A DNA stretch of 64,000 nucleotides from an uncultured Bacteriovorax sp. (lineage in GTDB: Bacteria > Bdellovibrionota > Bacteriovoracia > Bacteriovoracales > Bacteriovoracaceae). Below are positions 16,593 to 25,115 of the stretch, piece by piece (positions within the stretch are counted from its first letter, which is position 1; each line of letters opens with the position of its first letter). Position numbers and translations under genes: made by a program. The notes under the pieces are model-generated. The model did no database searches. It was not told the DNA's origin and worked only from the letters and a program-made list of their open reading frames with translations. Location of the stretch: contig CAMLKK010000004.1 of NCBI GenBank assembly GCA_946480715.1, positions 1 through 64,000 of the forward strand, in the 5' to 3' direction.

Positions 16593-17363
16593 TTATTCGC
16601 CTTTCTTAATTTCTAAAGTTCTTCTATAGGCCGCCTGGAAAGCTTCTTTCATTATACTCGTTAAATTATTTTTTTCCAGAACTTGAAGAGCTTCAAAAGT
16701 CACACCTTTCTTTGATGTCACTTGTTCCCTAAGAGTTTCAAAGCTTGCATCACTAGATTCCATGAGCATCGCACTTCCTAAAAAAGTTTGAGTGATGATT
16801 TCACGGGCATCGGGATGACCCCCAAAAGCTTTTATTCCTTCTTCAAATTGGCGAGCAAACTCGAAAATCAGTGCGGGACCACTTCCACTGAAAGCAGTTA
16901 ATTGATCCAACTGCTCTTCCGATTGCATTTCATAAACTTTGCCTAAAGATGAGAGGAGTGATTTTAGTTCATCTGCTTTCGTTTCTGTAAAAAGCAGGTT
17001 CGCTCCCATCCCCACGGCCGAAGGAGTGTTAGGCATAAGTCGGGCGATTGCCTGGACATTAAACTTTGATTGCAGTTTTTCTATTCCTACTCCTGCCAGT
17101 ACAGAAAGAATTTGCGCTGATGGATGGAACTTGTAATGGAAGTCACCTAACGATTGCGGTTTCATCGCTAGAATGGCCCAATCGAGATCAACTGGCATTT
17201 CTTCGCACTTTGAAATGTGTATGCCTTTTAATCTGGTCGCTAGTTCATTGGCCTTCGTTTGCGAGGGAGTATAAAAGAAAAGCTCTGCCTGAGAATCATT
17301 TTTTCTGATTCCCTCAGCAATTGCTCTCCCCATATTTCCACAGCCAAAAAAACCAATTTTCAT
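16593..17363 (-). CDS. proC: Pyrroline-5-carboxylate reductase
   Basis: ProC reduces delta-1-pyrroline-5-carboxylate to proline with NAD(P)H. The N-terminal Rossmann motif is GFFGCGNMGRAIAEG, followed by ILAMKPQ, LSVLAGVGIEKLQ, ARLMPNTPSAVGMGANLLF and the C-terminal signature LTAFSGSGPALIFEF. At 256 residues the length is normal. ATG 17363 has GGAAAT about 8 bp upstream; the TTG two codons earlier overlaps the putA stop and is less likely. The gene begins 2 bp after putA, which makes the same intermediate from proline, so synthesis and breakdown are co-transcribed. Confidence 0.94.
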   Translation of the reverse strand: MKIGFFGCGNMGRAIAEGIRKNDSQAELFFYTPSQTKANELATRLKGIHISKCEEMPVDLDWAILAMKPQSLGDFHYKFHPSAQILSVLAGVGIEKLQSKFNVQAIARLMPNTPSAVGMGANLLFTETKADELKSLLSSLGKVYEMQSEEQLDQLTAFSGSGPALIFEFARQFEEGIKAFGGHPDAREIITQTFLGSAMLMESSDASFETLREQVTSKKGVTFEALQVLEKNNLTSIMKEAFQAAYRRTLEIKKGE

Positions 17364-17365
17364 TA

Positions 17366-20300
17366 TCAAATTTCCAGATCAAGAGGAGCACCATGTCTCA
17401 TTGTATTGACAGCTAGAGAGCGCACCCAAACGAAGTTAAGCAGTTGATGATAAAAATCATTTGGCTTCAGGTGATCGTTAATCGTGAGAATTGAGCGCAT
17501 TCTCTGATCATCGCGACCTTGATCAAAATGAATTCCAATATGGGCCTCAAAATCTTCCATTGGACCATCGTAAATAATTGATGAAAGTCTTGGTTGATTA
17601 AGAATTTTTGCAAAATCCTGTGAGCGAACAAACACCACGCTGATGTTTTCTTTAGAAAAACCAGATTGGATGAAAACTTCTTTTAATCCCAACCACCATT
17701 GATATGTTTTTTTATTACGACAAGCAACCGTTACACCTGTTCCCACGCTCATCGCGGAGAAAATCTGGATAAGAGTCTTGATGTCTGGACGCTCACTCAT
17801 TGCTACGACAAGTGCGTGTTCAGCGTAAAGAGAGTAATCGTTGTAACTTAACTGCCCTGGGATCACGCGATTTTTGTGCTGACGTTCCATAAAGCTTGTA
17901 AAGTTCTTACCAACCCATTTACGGTAATCACGTAGGATTTCTTTGTAATTTTGGAAAATCCCAAGATAGTGACTTTCGAAACTTGGAATGAAAGCATCGA
18001 GGAATTTTTCCATACGTTCTTTTCTTCCAGCAACTGAGAGTTTTGATGGACGAGCTAGTCCTCTCCACTCATCGTTACCTTCTTCGATACCATGAGTTTG
18101 AACTGATTTTGGATTTTCATTAATTTGGTGCAGAGACAGAATGTAATGACGTCCGCCAGCTTTAGGTCCTGTTCCTGATAATTTAAATCCACCGAATGGC
18201 TCGATAGCTACGCGGGCACCAGTGATTGTACGATTGATATAGAGGTTACCGCTCTCAAGTTTAGTTAAGAGGTAATCAATATCATTTTGAGATTGAGAAA
18301 AAATTCCGCCTGTTAAAGCGTAATCTGTACTGTTAAATAAATTGGCCGCTTCATTAAGAGAATCAAACCCAACAACGTGAACGATAGGTCCAAAGAGTTC
18401 TTTTTGAGCATAACTTTCTTTATTGAATGCGCGCTCATATGGAAGCTCGACAACGACCGGCCCCACACAGTAACCAGGAAGATCTTCTGCCGAACGATCG
18501 ATAACAACTTTTCCACCGTACTTACTTGCTTCGAGGCCTGCTTCAACTGCTGCTTTTTTAAGACGCTCTTTATCTGCCGCTGTAATAACTGGGTTTACTG
18601 AAGTATCAAGTTTAAATGATTGACCGACTTTTAAATCAGTGCACGCTTCTCTTAAACGTTCAATGAGTTTGTCTTTAAGAGAGTTGTGAACAATAACTCT
18701 TGAACAGGCCGAACACTTTTGACCAGCGTGACCGAAGGCCGAATAGAGAACGCCTGAAACAGTCTCATCAAGTTCAGCATTTTGAGTAACAATGACGGCG
18801 TTTTTTCCACCCATTTCAGTGATTGCCTTAACTGGATAAGTTCTTCCTGAAAGTTTGTTGTGATAAAGTCTTTTTCTCGCTACACCAGAAATATAAGTTC
18901 CTACTGCTTTTGATCCCGTAAAGACAATTGTTGAAACACGAGGATCGCGAACAAGCACATCCCCGACAGTCTCACCTTCACCTGGTAAATGAATCAGAAC
19001 ATCTTTAGGAACTCCCGCTGCATGAAGAAGATCAACGAGGACTTGGGTAATGAGTGGAGTTTGCTCCGCTGATTTAAGGATAACTGTATTCCCCGTTACG
19101 AGTGCACTGACAACCATTCCGCAAGGGATCGCTAATGGAAAGTTCCAAGGAGCAATAACAAGCGTTGGTCCACGGCTGCTAAGATCTGTTAGATTTCTTT
19201 GCAGGTAGGCTTCAGTGCGTGCGTAGAAGTTTAAGAAGTCGATCGCTTCATCAACATCAGCAAGAGCTTCAGTTACTGATTTTCCAGCTTCATAAACAAT
19301 CAGCGCAGATAGTTCATTTCGTTTTGCCAACATGAGACTTGCCGCTTTAACAAGCATTGCAGTTCTAAATGGCCATTTGCTAGTCGCCCATGTTCCATTG
19401 TTGTAACTTTCATCAATGGTCGCAATGGCCTTCTCTGCATCTTCAAGATTTGCAAAACGAATTTTTCCAACTGTGATACTTGGATCAGAACTCGCTTGAA
19501 CCGCTACCCAGTCACCTTTTAGCGAAAAAGAGTTTTCGTAGTTTTTTCCCAATTGCGATTGTTCATAAGACTTGAGGGATTTTTCCATCCACTGACGTTC
19601 ATCATCGAGATAAAGTTTTAGCGGTGGAACGTTAAAGAATTCATCTTCAAGTTTAGAAACTGAAAGATCGCGAGCAATCTTTCCTTCTTTTTTCTTTGTT
19701 TCATGAATTTTGTATGGCGACTGAAGTGTAAGATGTTTTTTGTGAGAACGCATAATCGTCAACACTCCTACTTGAGAAGAGTTTTCCATAATACGTCTTA
19801 CAAGATACGCCATCCCCACTAATAAACTTCCGACTGGAACGTAGTTACGAGTTGCCCATCCCATTTTCGCAAGTGCTGTTGATAGAGCTTCATAAGTCAT
19901 GTGTAGACATTGGTGCTCAATCTCCCCCACTTGCGGGTAGAGAAGTTCTTTAGCAGCTTCTGCGAAACCATGGTCAGAGAAATTGTGAGAAGCAATCGCT
20001 AATTTTAAATGCGGATGTGCTTCATAAATTTTTATGATGAGCTGACGGAAGTGAATGTCTGTTTCTTCTTTATTTAAAAATTGAGGAGCATTGAAACTGT
20101 GAGCGTCACCTTCAACTGTCTCTGCATCCCAGTAGGCACCTTTAACAAGTCGAACCGGCATCATGTGACCACGTTCTTTTGCAAGAGCGATAACTTCTTT
20201 CAGGTGATTGTGGCCATCACGTAAGTAGGCCTGGATAACAATTCCCGTTTCTTTGTAGTCACGCAGTTCAGGTGTTTCAAGCAGAACTCGTCTGTAAATT

Positions 20301-21535
20301 TTAAAAACGATATCGCGATAGTGATAGTGTTCAGCATCGATATTGATGAAAACGTTTTCATTTTTGGCAGTGACAAGAATTTCTCTTAGTCTAGGAGCTA
20401 CAAGATCATAAGTGCTCTCTGGAGCATGGGGTTTAAAATCAGAACATAAAGCAGAAACTTTAATCGAAACGTGAGCGCGGTTAATTCCGGCCTTGTTCAT
20501 TTCACCACGCTTTACGTGCAGAGAAAATCCGCGGATTAGTTTAAGAACTTCATCACGATAATGATCGGCTTCTTTTTCAGAAACAACAAGTTCTCCCAAT
20601 TGATCAAGAGTGACGTCTCTTCCTGTTTGACTCAAAGATCTTAGAGAAGTATCGGCCTTTTCAATTGATTCTCCGGCGATAAATCTTTTCGCCATCAACT
20701 TAACGGCACTTCTCACCATCGAAGCAAGCGGCCAGGCCGGAAAAATTTTAGCGAGGTAATAAAAGATTTTAATTCCAAAAGTATAATGACGAGGGAATGC
20801 TCGCTCTTGTCCTTTTTTCTTTGCTCTTCTTGCTTTCTTGTTATCTTTAAGAAAACGTGAAAGGGCCTCGATGAGAATACGTTTAACTTCGCTTCCTTTT
20901 TTGTCGTGATCAAGAGAAGGAAGAATCGCCAAAAATTTAAGAAGGTGAATTCGAAGAAGTGCATATTGCGCCGTTAACCCCAAACCAAAATCTGAAATGT
21001 CTTCAAATAAGCTTGGACGATATTCATTTAAAAAACCTAGAAGCTTCTTCACGATTTGAGCAGAGCGATCTTCAATGCCTGCATAACGAGGATCATTCAT
21101 CAAATCAGGAAGACCTTCAACTTTAGTCACCGTTTCAATTACGGTTGGGAAATTTTTAACTTGTAGTGAGGCGGCAAGCTCAGCATGAATACGAAGTTCT
21201 TTAACATGGGCATTGGCCAGATCCAAAATGTCACTTTGTTGAAGAAGGAAAAGTTCCTGTGAGAGCTTTGGTGTGTAAAGCCTGATTTCTTTACGATCGA
21301 AATAAAAGCCAACTAAGAAAGGAACAGAACGAAGAATAAGTTGTAAACGAAAGTTCTCAGGACCTGTTTTTAAAAATGATGACAACGTTTTCCAAACATC
21401 TTCATTCAATTGCTGATTATGATCGACAAGCTGATCAGCGAACTCTTGATAGAAATAGATTTTATATTTTTCGCCCGACTCTTCTTTTTCAATCATCGAA
21501 AGCGTATTTAAAAATTGTTCAGGTTGGATGGCCAT
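17366..21535 (-). CDS. putA: Bifunctional proline dehydrogenase / P5C dehydrogenase, large form (PutA)
   Basis: The 1389-residue protein oxidises proline to glutamate. Residues 1-290 are helical with no DNA-binding ribbon-helix-helix seen. The FAD-dependent PRODH barrel (about 330-640) contains VSIKVSALCSDF, INIDAEHYHYRD, RLVKGAYWDAE and YVPVGSLLVGMAYLVRRIMEN. The aldehyde dehydrogenase half (about 660-1140) has IAPWNFPLAIPCGM, FTGSKAVG, EMGGKNAV (general base) and GQKCSACSR with the catalytic Cys near residue 938, and GPFGGFK-type IEPFGGFKLSGTGPKAG. About 200 further residues resemble the C-terminal domain of long PutAs, thought to cap the ALDH site. It would act at the membrane feeding quinone. 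A proline-degrading habit fits a protein-consuming bacterium. Confidence 0.94.
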   Translation of the reverse strand: MAIQPEQFLNTLSMIEKEESGEKYKIYFYQEFADQLVDHNQQLNEDVWKTLSSFLKTGPENFRLQLILRSVPFLVGFYFDRKEIRLYTPKLSQELFLLQQSDILDLANAHVKELRIHAELAASLQVKNFPTVIETVTKVEGLPDLMNDPRYAGIEDRSAQIVKKLLGFLNEYRPSLFEDISDFGLGLTAQYALLRIHLLKFLAILPSLDHDKKGSEVKRILIEALSRFLKDNKKARRAKKKGQERAFPRHYTFGIKIFYYLAKIFPAWPLASMVRSAVKLMAKRFIAGESIEKADTSLRSLSQTGRDVTLDQLGELVVSEKEADHYRDEVLKLIRGFSLHVKRGEMNKAGINRAHVSIKVSALCSDFKPHAPESTYDLVAPRLREILVTAKNENVFINIDAEHYHYRDIVFKIYRRVLLETPELRDYKETGIVIQAYLRDGHNHLKEVIALAKERGHMMPVRLVKGAYWDAETVEGDAHSFNAPQFLNKEETDIHFRQLIIKIYEAHPHLKLAIASHNFSDHGFAEAAKELLYPQVGEIEHQCLHMTYEALSTALAKMGWATRNYVPVGSLLVGMAYLVRRIMENSSQVGVLTIMRSHKKHLTLQSPYKIHETKKKEGKIARDLSVSKLEDEFFNVPPLKLYLDDERQWMEKSLKSYEQSQLGKNYENSFSLKGDWVAVQASSDPSITVGKIRFANLEDAEKAIATIDESYNNGTWATSKWPFRTAMLVKAASLMLAKRNELSALIVYEAGKSVTEALADVDEAIDFLNFYARTEAYLQRNLTDLSSRGPTLVIAPWNFPLAIPCGMVVSALVTGNTVILKSAEQTPLITQVLVDLLHAAGVPKDVLIHLPGEGETVGDVLVRDPRVSTIVFTGSKAVGTYISGVARKRLYHNKLSGRTYPVKAITEMGGKNAVIVTQNAELDETVSGVLYSAFGHAGQKCSACSRVIVHNSLKDKLIERLREACTDLKVGQSFKLDTSVNPVITAADKERLKKAAVEAGLEASKYGGKVVIDRSAEDLPGYCVGPVVVELPYERAFNKESYAQKELFGPIVHVVGFDSLNEAANLFNSTDYALTGGIFSQSQNDIDYLLTKLESGNLYINRTITGARVAIEPFGGFKLSGTGPKAGGRHYILSLHQINENPKSVQTHGIEEGNDEWRGLARPSKLSVAGRKERMEKFLDAFIPSFESHYLGIFQNYKEILRDYRKWVGKNFTSFMERQHKNRVIPGQLSYNDYSLYAEHALVVAMSERPDIKTLIQIFSAMSVGTGVTVACRNKKTYQWWLGLKEVFIQSGFSKENISVVFVRSQDFAKILNQPRLSSIIYDGPMEDFEAHIGIHFDQGRDDQRMRSILTINDHLKPNDFYHQLLNFVWVRSLAVNTMRHGAPLDLEI

Positions 21536-21633
21536 ATGAAGTGAACCCCTTATTCGTAATTTCGAAAAATTTTAGTGGTTCAAAGTACCATAAAAAAGGT
21601 GAATTCGACTATGGGAAAACTGCTTAGAAGTTC

Positions 21634-22170
21634 CTAGATCAACTGGAGAAGTGTCTCGCTGAATTTATTTAGCTCCCGAAGAACTTCGGAGCTTTTAATG
21701 ACTTTTTTAGCGTGAATTTTTGAAGGGGCAATAAAACGATCAAAAAGCGGTTTATCGAGGCCATGGAATTCTTTATAGGCTTCCAATGCTGTTTTTTGGG
21801 CCTCTACAAAAGCTTTCAGTTTACGATCAAAACGTTCTTCATCAGAAAGATCGAGAAAGACTGAATGCTGAAATTTAAGACGCGTCTCAGGACGGGACAA
21901 AAGGTAAAAACCTTCAACGATCACGATCTTTTCTGTATGTGAAGCGAGATCATTTGCTAATTGTGTATAGTTGTATTCTTTCGATTCGATCGGCCCTTCA
22001 GCTTCTTCTAAATAAGATGATTCCTGAATGAGACAAACGTCAGAAGGCGCAAGCTTGGCCTTGAGGATTTCAGTGAGCGTGCGAGCAAAACTTGATTTTC
22101 CGCAATGGCCGCCGCCCACGATGGCCACAAACTGGGTCTGCCCTTGAATGTTCGAATCTGTTCGTTCCAT
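21634..22170 (-). CDS. Uridine-kinase-like P-loop NTPase
   Basis: The protein of about 178 residues has a Walker A of AIVGGGHCGKSSFARTL and resembles the uridine kinase/phosphoribulokinase group: IQESSYLEE matches the YYD-type strand, KIVIVEGFYLLSRPE matches VEGxYLL, and FLDLSDEERFDRKL matches the lid. The ATG at 22170 is preferred; a GTG at 22185 would add five residues. The phosphoacceptor is not known, and the typical R-D and Y-D pairs of true Udk are not obvious. It stands alone, opposite the exported protein at 22235, with their 5' ends 64 bp apart. Confidence 0.7.
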   Translation of the reverse strand: MERTDSNIQGQTQFVAIVGGGHCGKSSFARTLTEILKAKLAPSDVCLIQESSYLEEAEGPIESKEYNYTQLANDLASHTEKIVIVEGFYLLSRPETRLKFQHSVFLDLSDEERFDRKLKAFVEAQKTALEAYKEFHGLDKPLFDRFIAPSKIHAKKVIKSSEVLRELNKFSETLLQLI

Positions 22171-22199
22171 AGTGAAAGAATACACTGGCCTGAATGCCT

Positions 22200-22228
22200 T
22201 TGACTAATGGCAAATCCGTCCCTAGAAT
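22200..22228 (+). promoter_or_regulatory. Sigma-70 promoter giving a leaderless transcript
   Basis: TTGACT (22200-22205), a 17-bp spacer and TAGAAT (22223-22228) form a near-consensus promoter. The expected +1 is 7 bases after the -10 box, at 22235, which is the A of the ATG. No SD precedes that ATG. Confidence 0.65.
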
Positions 22229-22234
22229 TTTCTT

Positions 22235-23455
22235 ATGAAGAAAGCGAATATGATGCGCTTAATGACAGTCCTTCTCTTGCAGTCACCACTTGTATGGGGA
22301 CAGACAAGCTATACTCTCAAAGATCTCGAGGCACTCGAGAAAGAAAAAAACTTCGAAGAATTTCTTAAACACGCGATGGACATTCGCCCTTCTGAAAGAC
22401 AGAAGCTTTGGAAAGAAATGTATCAATCAATGGCGCTTGAAATGCTCGATTCAAAAATCAGGAATCGCGATTACTCCTTGGCCACTTTTAAAGAAATTGA
22501 AAAATTGGCCAATGCTTCGACCTTGATCAATGATGAATTCTTCCAACTAAAACGCTCGATCTACGCAAAGAACTTTTTTAATGAATGTTATTTGCAGTCA
22601 TCGGCAACGGTTAAAACGAGTGCCGATTATTCTTTTAAAAACTGTGATCAGGCCCTCAATTCTTTTTGGACCAACTCCAAAAAAGACACGGATATCGGCC
22701 TTGAACTGGCCGAATTGATCGATAAATATCCAAGCTCACTCTCTAGCTGGCCTTATTATCAAAGAGCGATTAGTGACTCTACCGTTGCTCCCATTTATTG
22801 TGAAAAACCTAATGTTCAAAAGGCCGTCCTTAAAAAACTCACTCAGGAAACATTCCACCCAGACTTCAACGGAAATTATAAACTTCTTGCCGACAGAGTC
22901 ATTCCCGCAAAATGTTTTCCGAAGCTGGTTCCTACATTAAAAGCGATGACGGCTTCACATTTAACAAATGGCCTAGAAAAAGAAATGGCCATGAATGTCC
23001 TAGAGGCCAAAGGCCAGTTGAGTGATTCAGAATTGGAAGTTCTTGCTGTAGTCTATCTTCTTGATGGGCCCGTTGTTGGCGAGAAAATGAATTTGGCGTG
23101 GAACCGAGTGGAGAAACTTGGTGAAAATTTCTCAAAGCGCCAGGAAATTTTAGCGAAGATCAAAGCGCTCCCAACAATTCCCGATAAAATCTTTAAAGAT
23201 CCGGAATCATCACGCCATAAGGCCATCATCAATCTGTTTGCTAAAAATTTTCCGGAATATCTCAATTACTACGGTGAACAGTGTGTGGACTTTCTCGATA
23301 CGAAAAAAGAAGTTCCTTCTAACATCGCGTCGGGTTTTCAGTGTACCCAGTTCTTAAAAACGGCCCAGCAAAAACGCGACAATGGTCCAGAATGGATTTC
23401 AGACGCTGTTTCTAATAGGTATTCAGGACTTCAAAAACCGGCCTCGAAAAAGTAA
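22235..23455 (+). CDS. Exported helical protein of unknown function, 406 residues
   Basis: A signal peptide (about residues 1-22, ending LVWG) precedes an all-helical, Lys/Glu/Leu-rich protein with six scattered cysteines (NECYLQ, FKNCDQ, PIYCEK, PAKCFP, EQCVDF, FQCTQF), possibly three disulfides. The spacing recalls helical repeats but no TPR consensus is clear. The C-terminus WISDAVSNRYSGLQ recalls the ISxRY tail of the exported proteins at 10357 and 12262. Translation probably starts at the first base of the mRNA (promoter at 22200); ATGs at 22250 and 22253 are alternatives. A bidirectional terminator follows. Function is unknown. Confidence 0.75.
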   Translation: MKKANMMRLMTVLLLQSPLVWGQTSYTLKDLEALEKEKNFEEFLKHAMDIRPSERQKLWKEMYQSMALEMLDSKIRNRDYSLATFKEIEKLANASTLINDEFFQLKRSIYAKNFFNECYLQSSATVKTSADYSFKNCDQALNSFWTNSKKDTDIGLELAELIDKYPSSLSSWPYYQRAISDSTVAPIYCEKPNVQKAVLKKLTQETFHPDFNGNYKLLADRVIPAKCFPKLVPTLKAMTASHLTNGLEKEMAMNVLEAKGQLSDSELEVLAVVYLLDGPVVGEKMNLAWNRVEKLGENFSKRQEILAKIKALPTIPDKIFKDPESSRHKAIINLFAKNFPEYLNYYGEQCVDFLDTKKEVPSNIASGFQCTQFLKTAQQKRDNGPEWISDAVSNRYSGLQKPASKK

Positions 23456-23504
23456 TCAAGCTCCTTTAGAATAAATTTAAAACTACAATCAATTTTTTAT
23501 AAGC

Positions 23505-23537
23505 AAAAAAAAGGCCCACCGAAGTGAGCCTTTTTAT
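23505..23537. terminator. Bidirectional intrinsic terminator
   Basis: AAGGCCCAC (23511-23519) pairs with GTGAGCCTT (23524-23532) with one mismatch around CGAA. An A-run lies before and a T-run after, so it works on both strands. It separates the convergent genes at 22235 (plus) and 23560 (minus). Confidence 0.85.
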
Positions 23538-23559
23538 GGAACTTTTTAATTATTGCTAA

Positions 23560-23982
23560 TTAAGATAGGTGTTTTCCAACGATCCCAGCAAGTTCGAACA
23601 TAGTAACTTCTTTTTTTCCAAAAAGTTTAGCTAGTTTGTCGTCTGCGATGATGTTTCTTTTGTTTTTTGGGTTTTGAAGGTTGTGCTTCTTGATGTAGTC
23701 CCAAATTTTAGAAACAACTTGAGTGCGTGGAAGTGGCTTGTTTCCTACGATTTCAGCAAGAACTGCTGAAGGAGTAAGTGCTTTCATGAAAGCTGCATTT
23801 GGCTTTCTAGCTGACTTAGCTTTTGGAGCTGCTTTTTTAGTAGCTTTTGGAGCTGCTTTCTTAGTAGCTTTTGGAGCTGCTTTTTTAGTAGCTTTTGGAG
23901 CTGCTTTTTTAGTAGCTGCTTTTTTAGTAGCTTTTGGAGCTGCTTTTTTTGTAGCTTTCGCTGCTTTTTTCTTAACTGCCAT
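23560..23982 (-). CDS. SWIB/MDM2-domain protein with histone-H1-like N-terminal tail
   Basis: ATG 23982 follows GGAGG by 8 bp and fixes the start; the upstream in-frame ATG would add nine residues without an SD. The 140-residue protein begins with about 65 residues of Lys/Ala/Pro repeats (KKAAPKAT units), like the C-terminal tail of eukaryotic H1 and bacterial H1-like proteins, which binds DNA non-specifically. The second half, FMKALTPSAVLAEIVGNKPLPRTQVVSKIWDYIKKHNLQ through LAGIVGKHLS, is a complete SWIB domain, with the typical LP/R-x-xVVxKIWDYIKxHNLQ helix and the DDKLAKLFG segment. It is probably a nucleoid-associated protein. A long AT-rich upstream region with CCTAGG palindromes may control it. 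Confidence 0.9.
   Translation of the reverse strand: MAVKKKAAKATKKAAPKATKKAATKKAAPKATKKAAPKATKKAAPKATKKAAPKAKSARKPNAAFMKALTPSAVLAEIVGNKPLPRTQVVSKIWDYIKKHNLQNPKNKRNIIADDKLAKLFGKKEVTMFELAGIVGKHLS
23815..23952 (-). repeat. 24-bp tandem repeats encoding KKAAPKAT
   Basis: Near-identical 24-bp units built around AGCTGCTTTTTTAGTAGC (plus strand) recur in frame within the SWIB gene, interrupted once by a shorter KKAAT unit. They are prone to unequal recombination, so repeat number may differ between strains. Confidence 0.8.
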
Positions 23983-24079
23983 TCGAGAATCCTCCGTTAA
24001 ATTAGACATGTTGTTGTTCGTGTCTAAAGTTATTAATGAAAAAGAACGTTGTTAATTTTTTTTCTTTTCAGTTCATTTT

Positions 24080-24241
24080 CCCTAGGGAGATTTTCACTTT
24101 TTTGTGTTTTTCCCTCGAGAAATTGTCCTATAGATAAATTATTGCTTGAAAATTTTCATCATGTCTATAGTAAAAAACATTTTTTTTACTTTTTTTTCAT
24201 TGGAGCCTCCTAGGGAGTCTCCTAGGAAGTCCCTAGGGACT
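24080..24241. promoter_or_regulatory. CCTAGG palindrome cluster in an AT-rich intergenic region
   Basis: CCCTAGGG at 24080, and CCTAGG cores at 24209-24214, 24221-24226 and 24232-24237, lie in the 274-bp gap between the SWIB gene and the acetyltransferase. AGTCCCTAGGGACT (24228-24241) is a perfect 14-bp palindrome. GGAGTC/GACTCC arms plus two cores can also fold into a 12-bp hairpin, but poly-T lies on the wrong side for a terminator. A fifth CCTAGG is just inside the next gene (24308). TTGCTT-18-TATAGT near 24143-24172 is a weak plus-strand promoter. Confidence 0.5.
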
Positions 24242-24256
24242 CCCTCAGGGCCACAT

Positions 24257-24700
24257 CTATTTTAGAACTTTCATCCACTCGACGATGTGTCCTTCTGGAC
24301 CAATTTTCCTAGGCGTTTTCTTGTATTGATGGCTTTCATTCAATGAATACATTCTGAAATTATCAATGCGACAGTAGTGGTAAATGCGTTTTAATTTCTT
24401 TTCGCGGGCCACTTTTTCGAAGAATTCTTTGATGGAATGAGAGAGACCGGCGCCTTGGTGGTCTATCTTTATAGCGGTATTTTTTGTCAGTAGAGAATCG
24501 TCCTCTACTTTATAGAAGACCGCAGCGACGATTTCATTTTCGTGCATAAGGGAATAAAGTTCCCACCCTTCGCTGACTTCTTTCTTAATTTCATCCATCG
24601 TCCATTTGAAGTCAGGAGAATCCGAGAATGCATCGATGTTGTAGTCGTAAATCGACTGCACGTCTTTTTCGGTTTTGGCCTTTTTAAAGTTCAGTTTCAT
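24257..24700 (-). CDS. GNAT-family N-acetyltransferase
   Basis: The 147-residue protein fits the GNAT fold. After an N-terminal alpha/beta region (YNIDAFSDSPDFKWTMDEI), strand 4 (NEIVAAVFYKVEDDSLL) leads to the acetyl-CoA motif IDHQGAGLSHSIKEFFEKVA, corresponding to Q/R-x-x-G-x-G, and then KLKRIYHYCRIDNFRMYSLNESHQYKK as the C-terminal strand and helix. The substrate is unknown. The SD AAAGGATTG precedes the ATG. It is upstream of the CCTAGG cluster and reads toward the SWIB gene, but no terminator is clear between them, so read-through is possible. Confidence 0.8.
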   Translation of the reverse strand: MKLNFKKAKTEKDVQSIYDYNIDAFSDSPDFKWTMDEIKKEVSEGWELYSLMHENEIVAAVFYKVEDDSLLTKNTAIKIDHQGAGLSHSIKEFFEKVAREKKLKRIYHYCRIDNFRMYSLNESHQYKKTPRKIGPEGHIVEWMKVLK

Positions 24701-24744
24701 GGCAATCCTTTGCTAGAAGCTTATATAGTGAAGAAGTTTAAAGA

Positions 24745-25053
24745 TTAAAGTTTGGCGATATAGGCCGCAAGATCTTTCATGTCTTGCTCAGACAGCTTGC
24801 TCGCATATGAGGCCATTACAGGGCTTTTACGAACGCCAGATTTGGCTTCAGAGAGTTGCTTAACGATATACCAATCGTGCTGACCAGAAAGTTTTGGGGC
24901 TTTTTGGGCCGCATTTCCTTCACCTTTTTCCCCATGACAAGAGATACATTGAGCGTAGAGAGTCCCACCTTTTGCAGCGTCTTGAGCAAAAACCTGTGCG
25001 CTAAATGAAGTAAAAACTACGAGTGAAGAAATAAGTGCGATTGTATTTTTCAT
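24745..25053 (-). CDS. Small class I cytochrome c
   Basis: A signal peptide (residues 1-23, ending VFA) precedes a mature domain of about 79 residues with one haem-attachment motif CISCH and the axial Met in SPVMASYASKLSEQDMKDLAAYIAKL, typical of cytochrome c553/c5-type single-haem proteins. It would carry electrons in the periplasm. The SD is AAAGGAA. The system II maturation pair encoded at 29581-32765 would attach its haem. It is a single-gene unit on the minus strand, 44 bp before the acetyltransferase. Confidence 0.93.
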   Translation of the reverse strand: MKNTIALISSLVVFTSFSAQVFAQDAAKGGTLYAQCISCHGEKGEGNAAQKAPKLSGQHDWYIVKQLSEAKSGVRKSPVMASYASKLSEQDMKDLAAYIAKL

Positions 25054-25115
25054 GTCAGTTCCTTTTTAAATGATGAGGTAAAAAGCGAAAATCCCTTTCA
25101 TTTTACTCTAAGAAC

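Noticed and set aside
23815..23952. Regular 24-bp repeats that look like a short repeat array
   Set aside because: They are contiguous, without spacers, in frame and encode KKAAPKAT; not CRISPR.
24209..24241. GC-rich hairpin as an intrinsic terminator
   Set aside because: The poly-T run lies upstream on the plus strand and becomes poly-A downstream on the minus strand, so neither direction has a stem followed by T.
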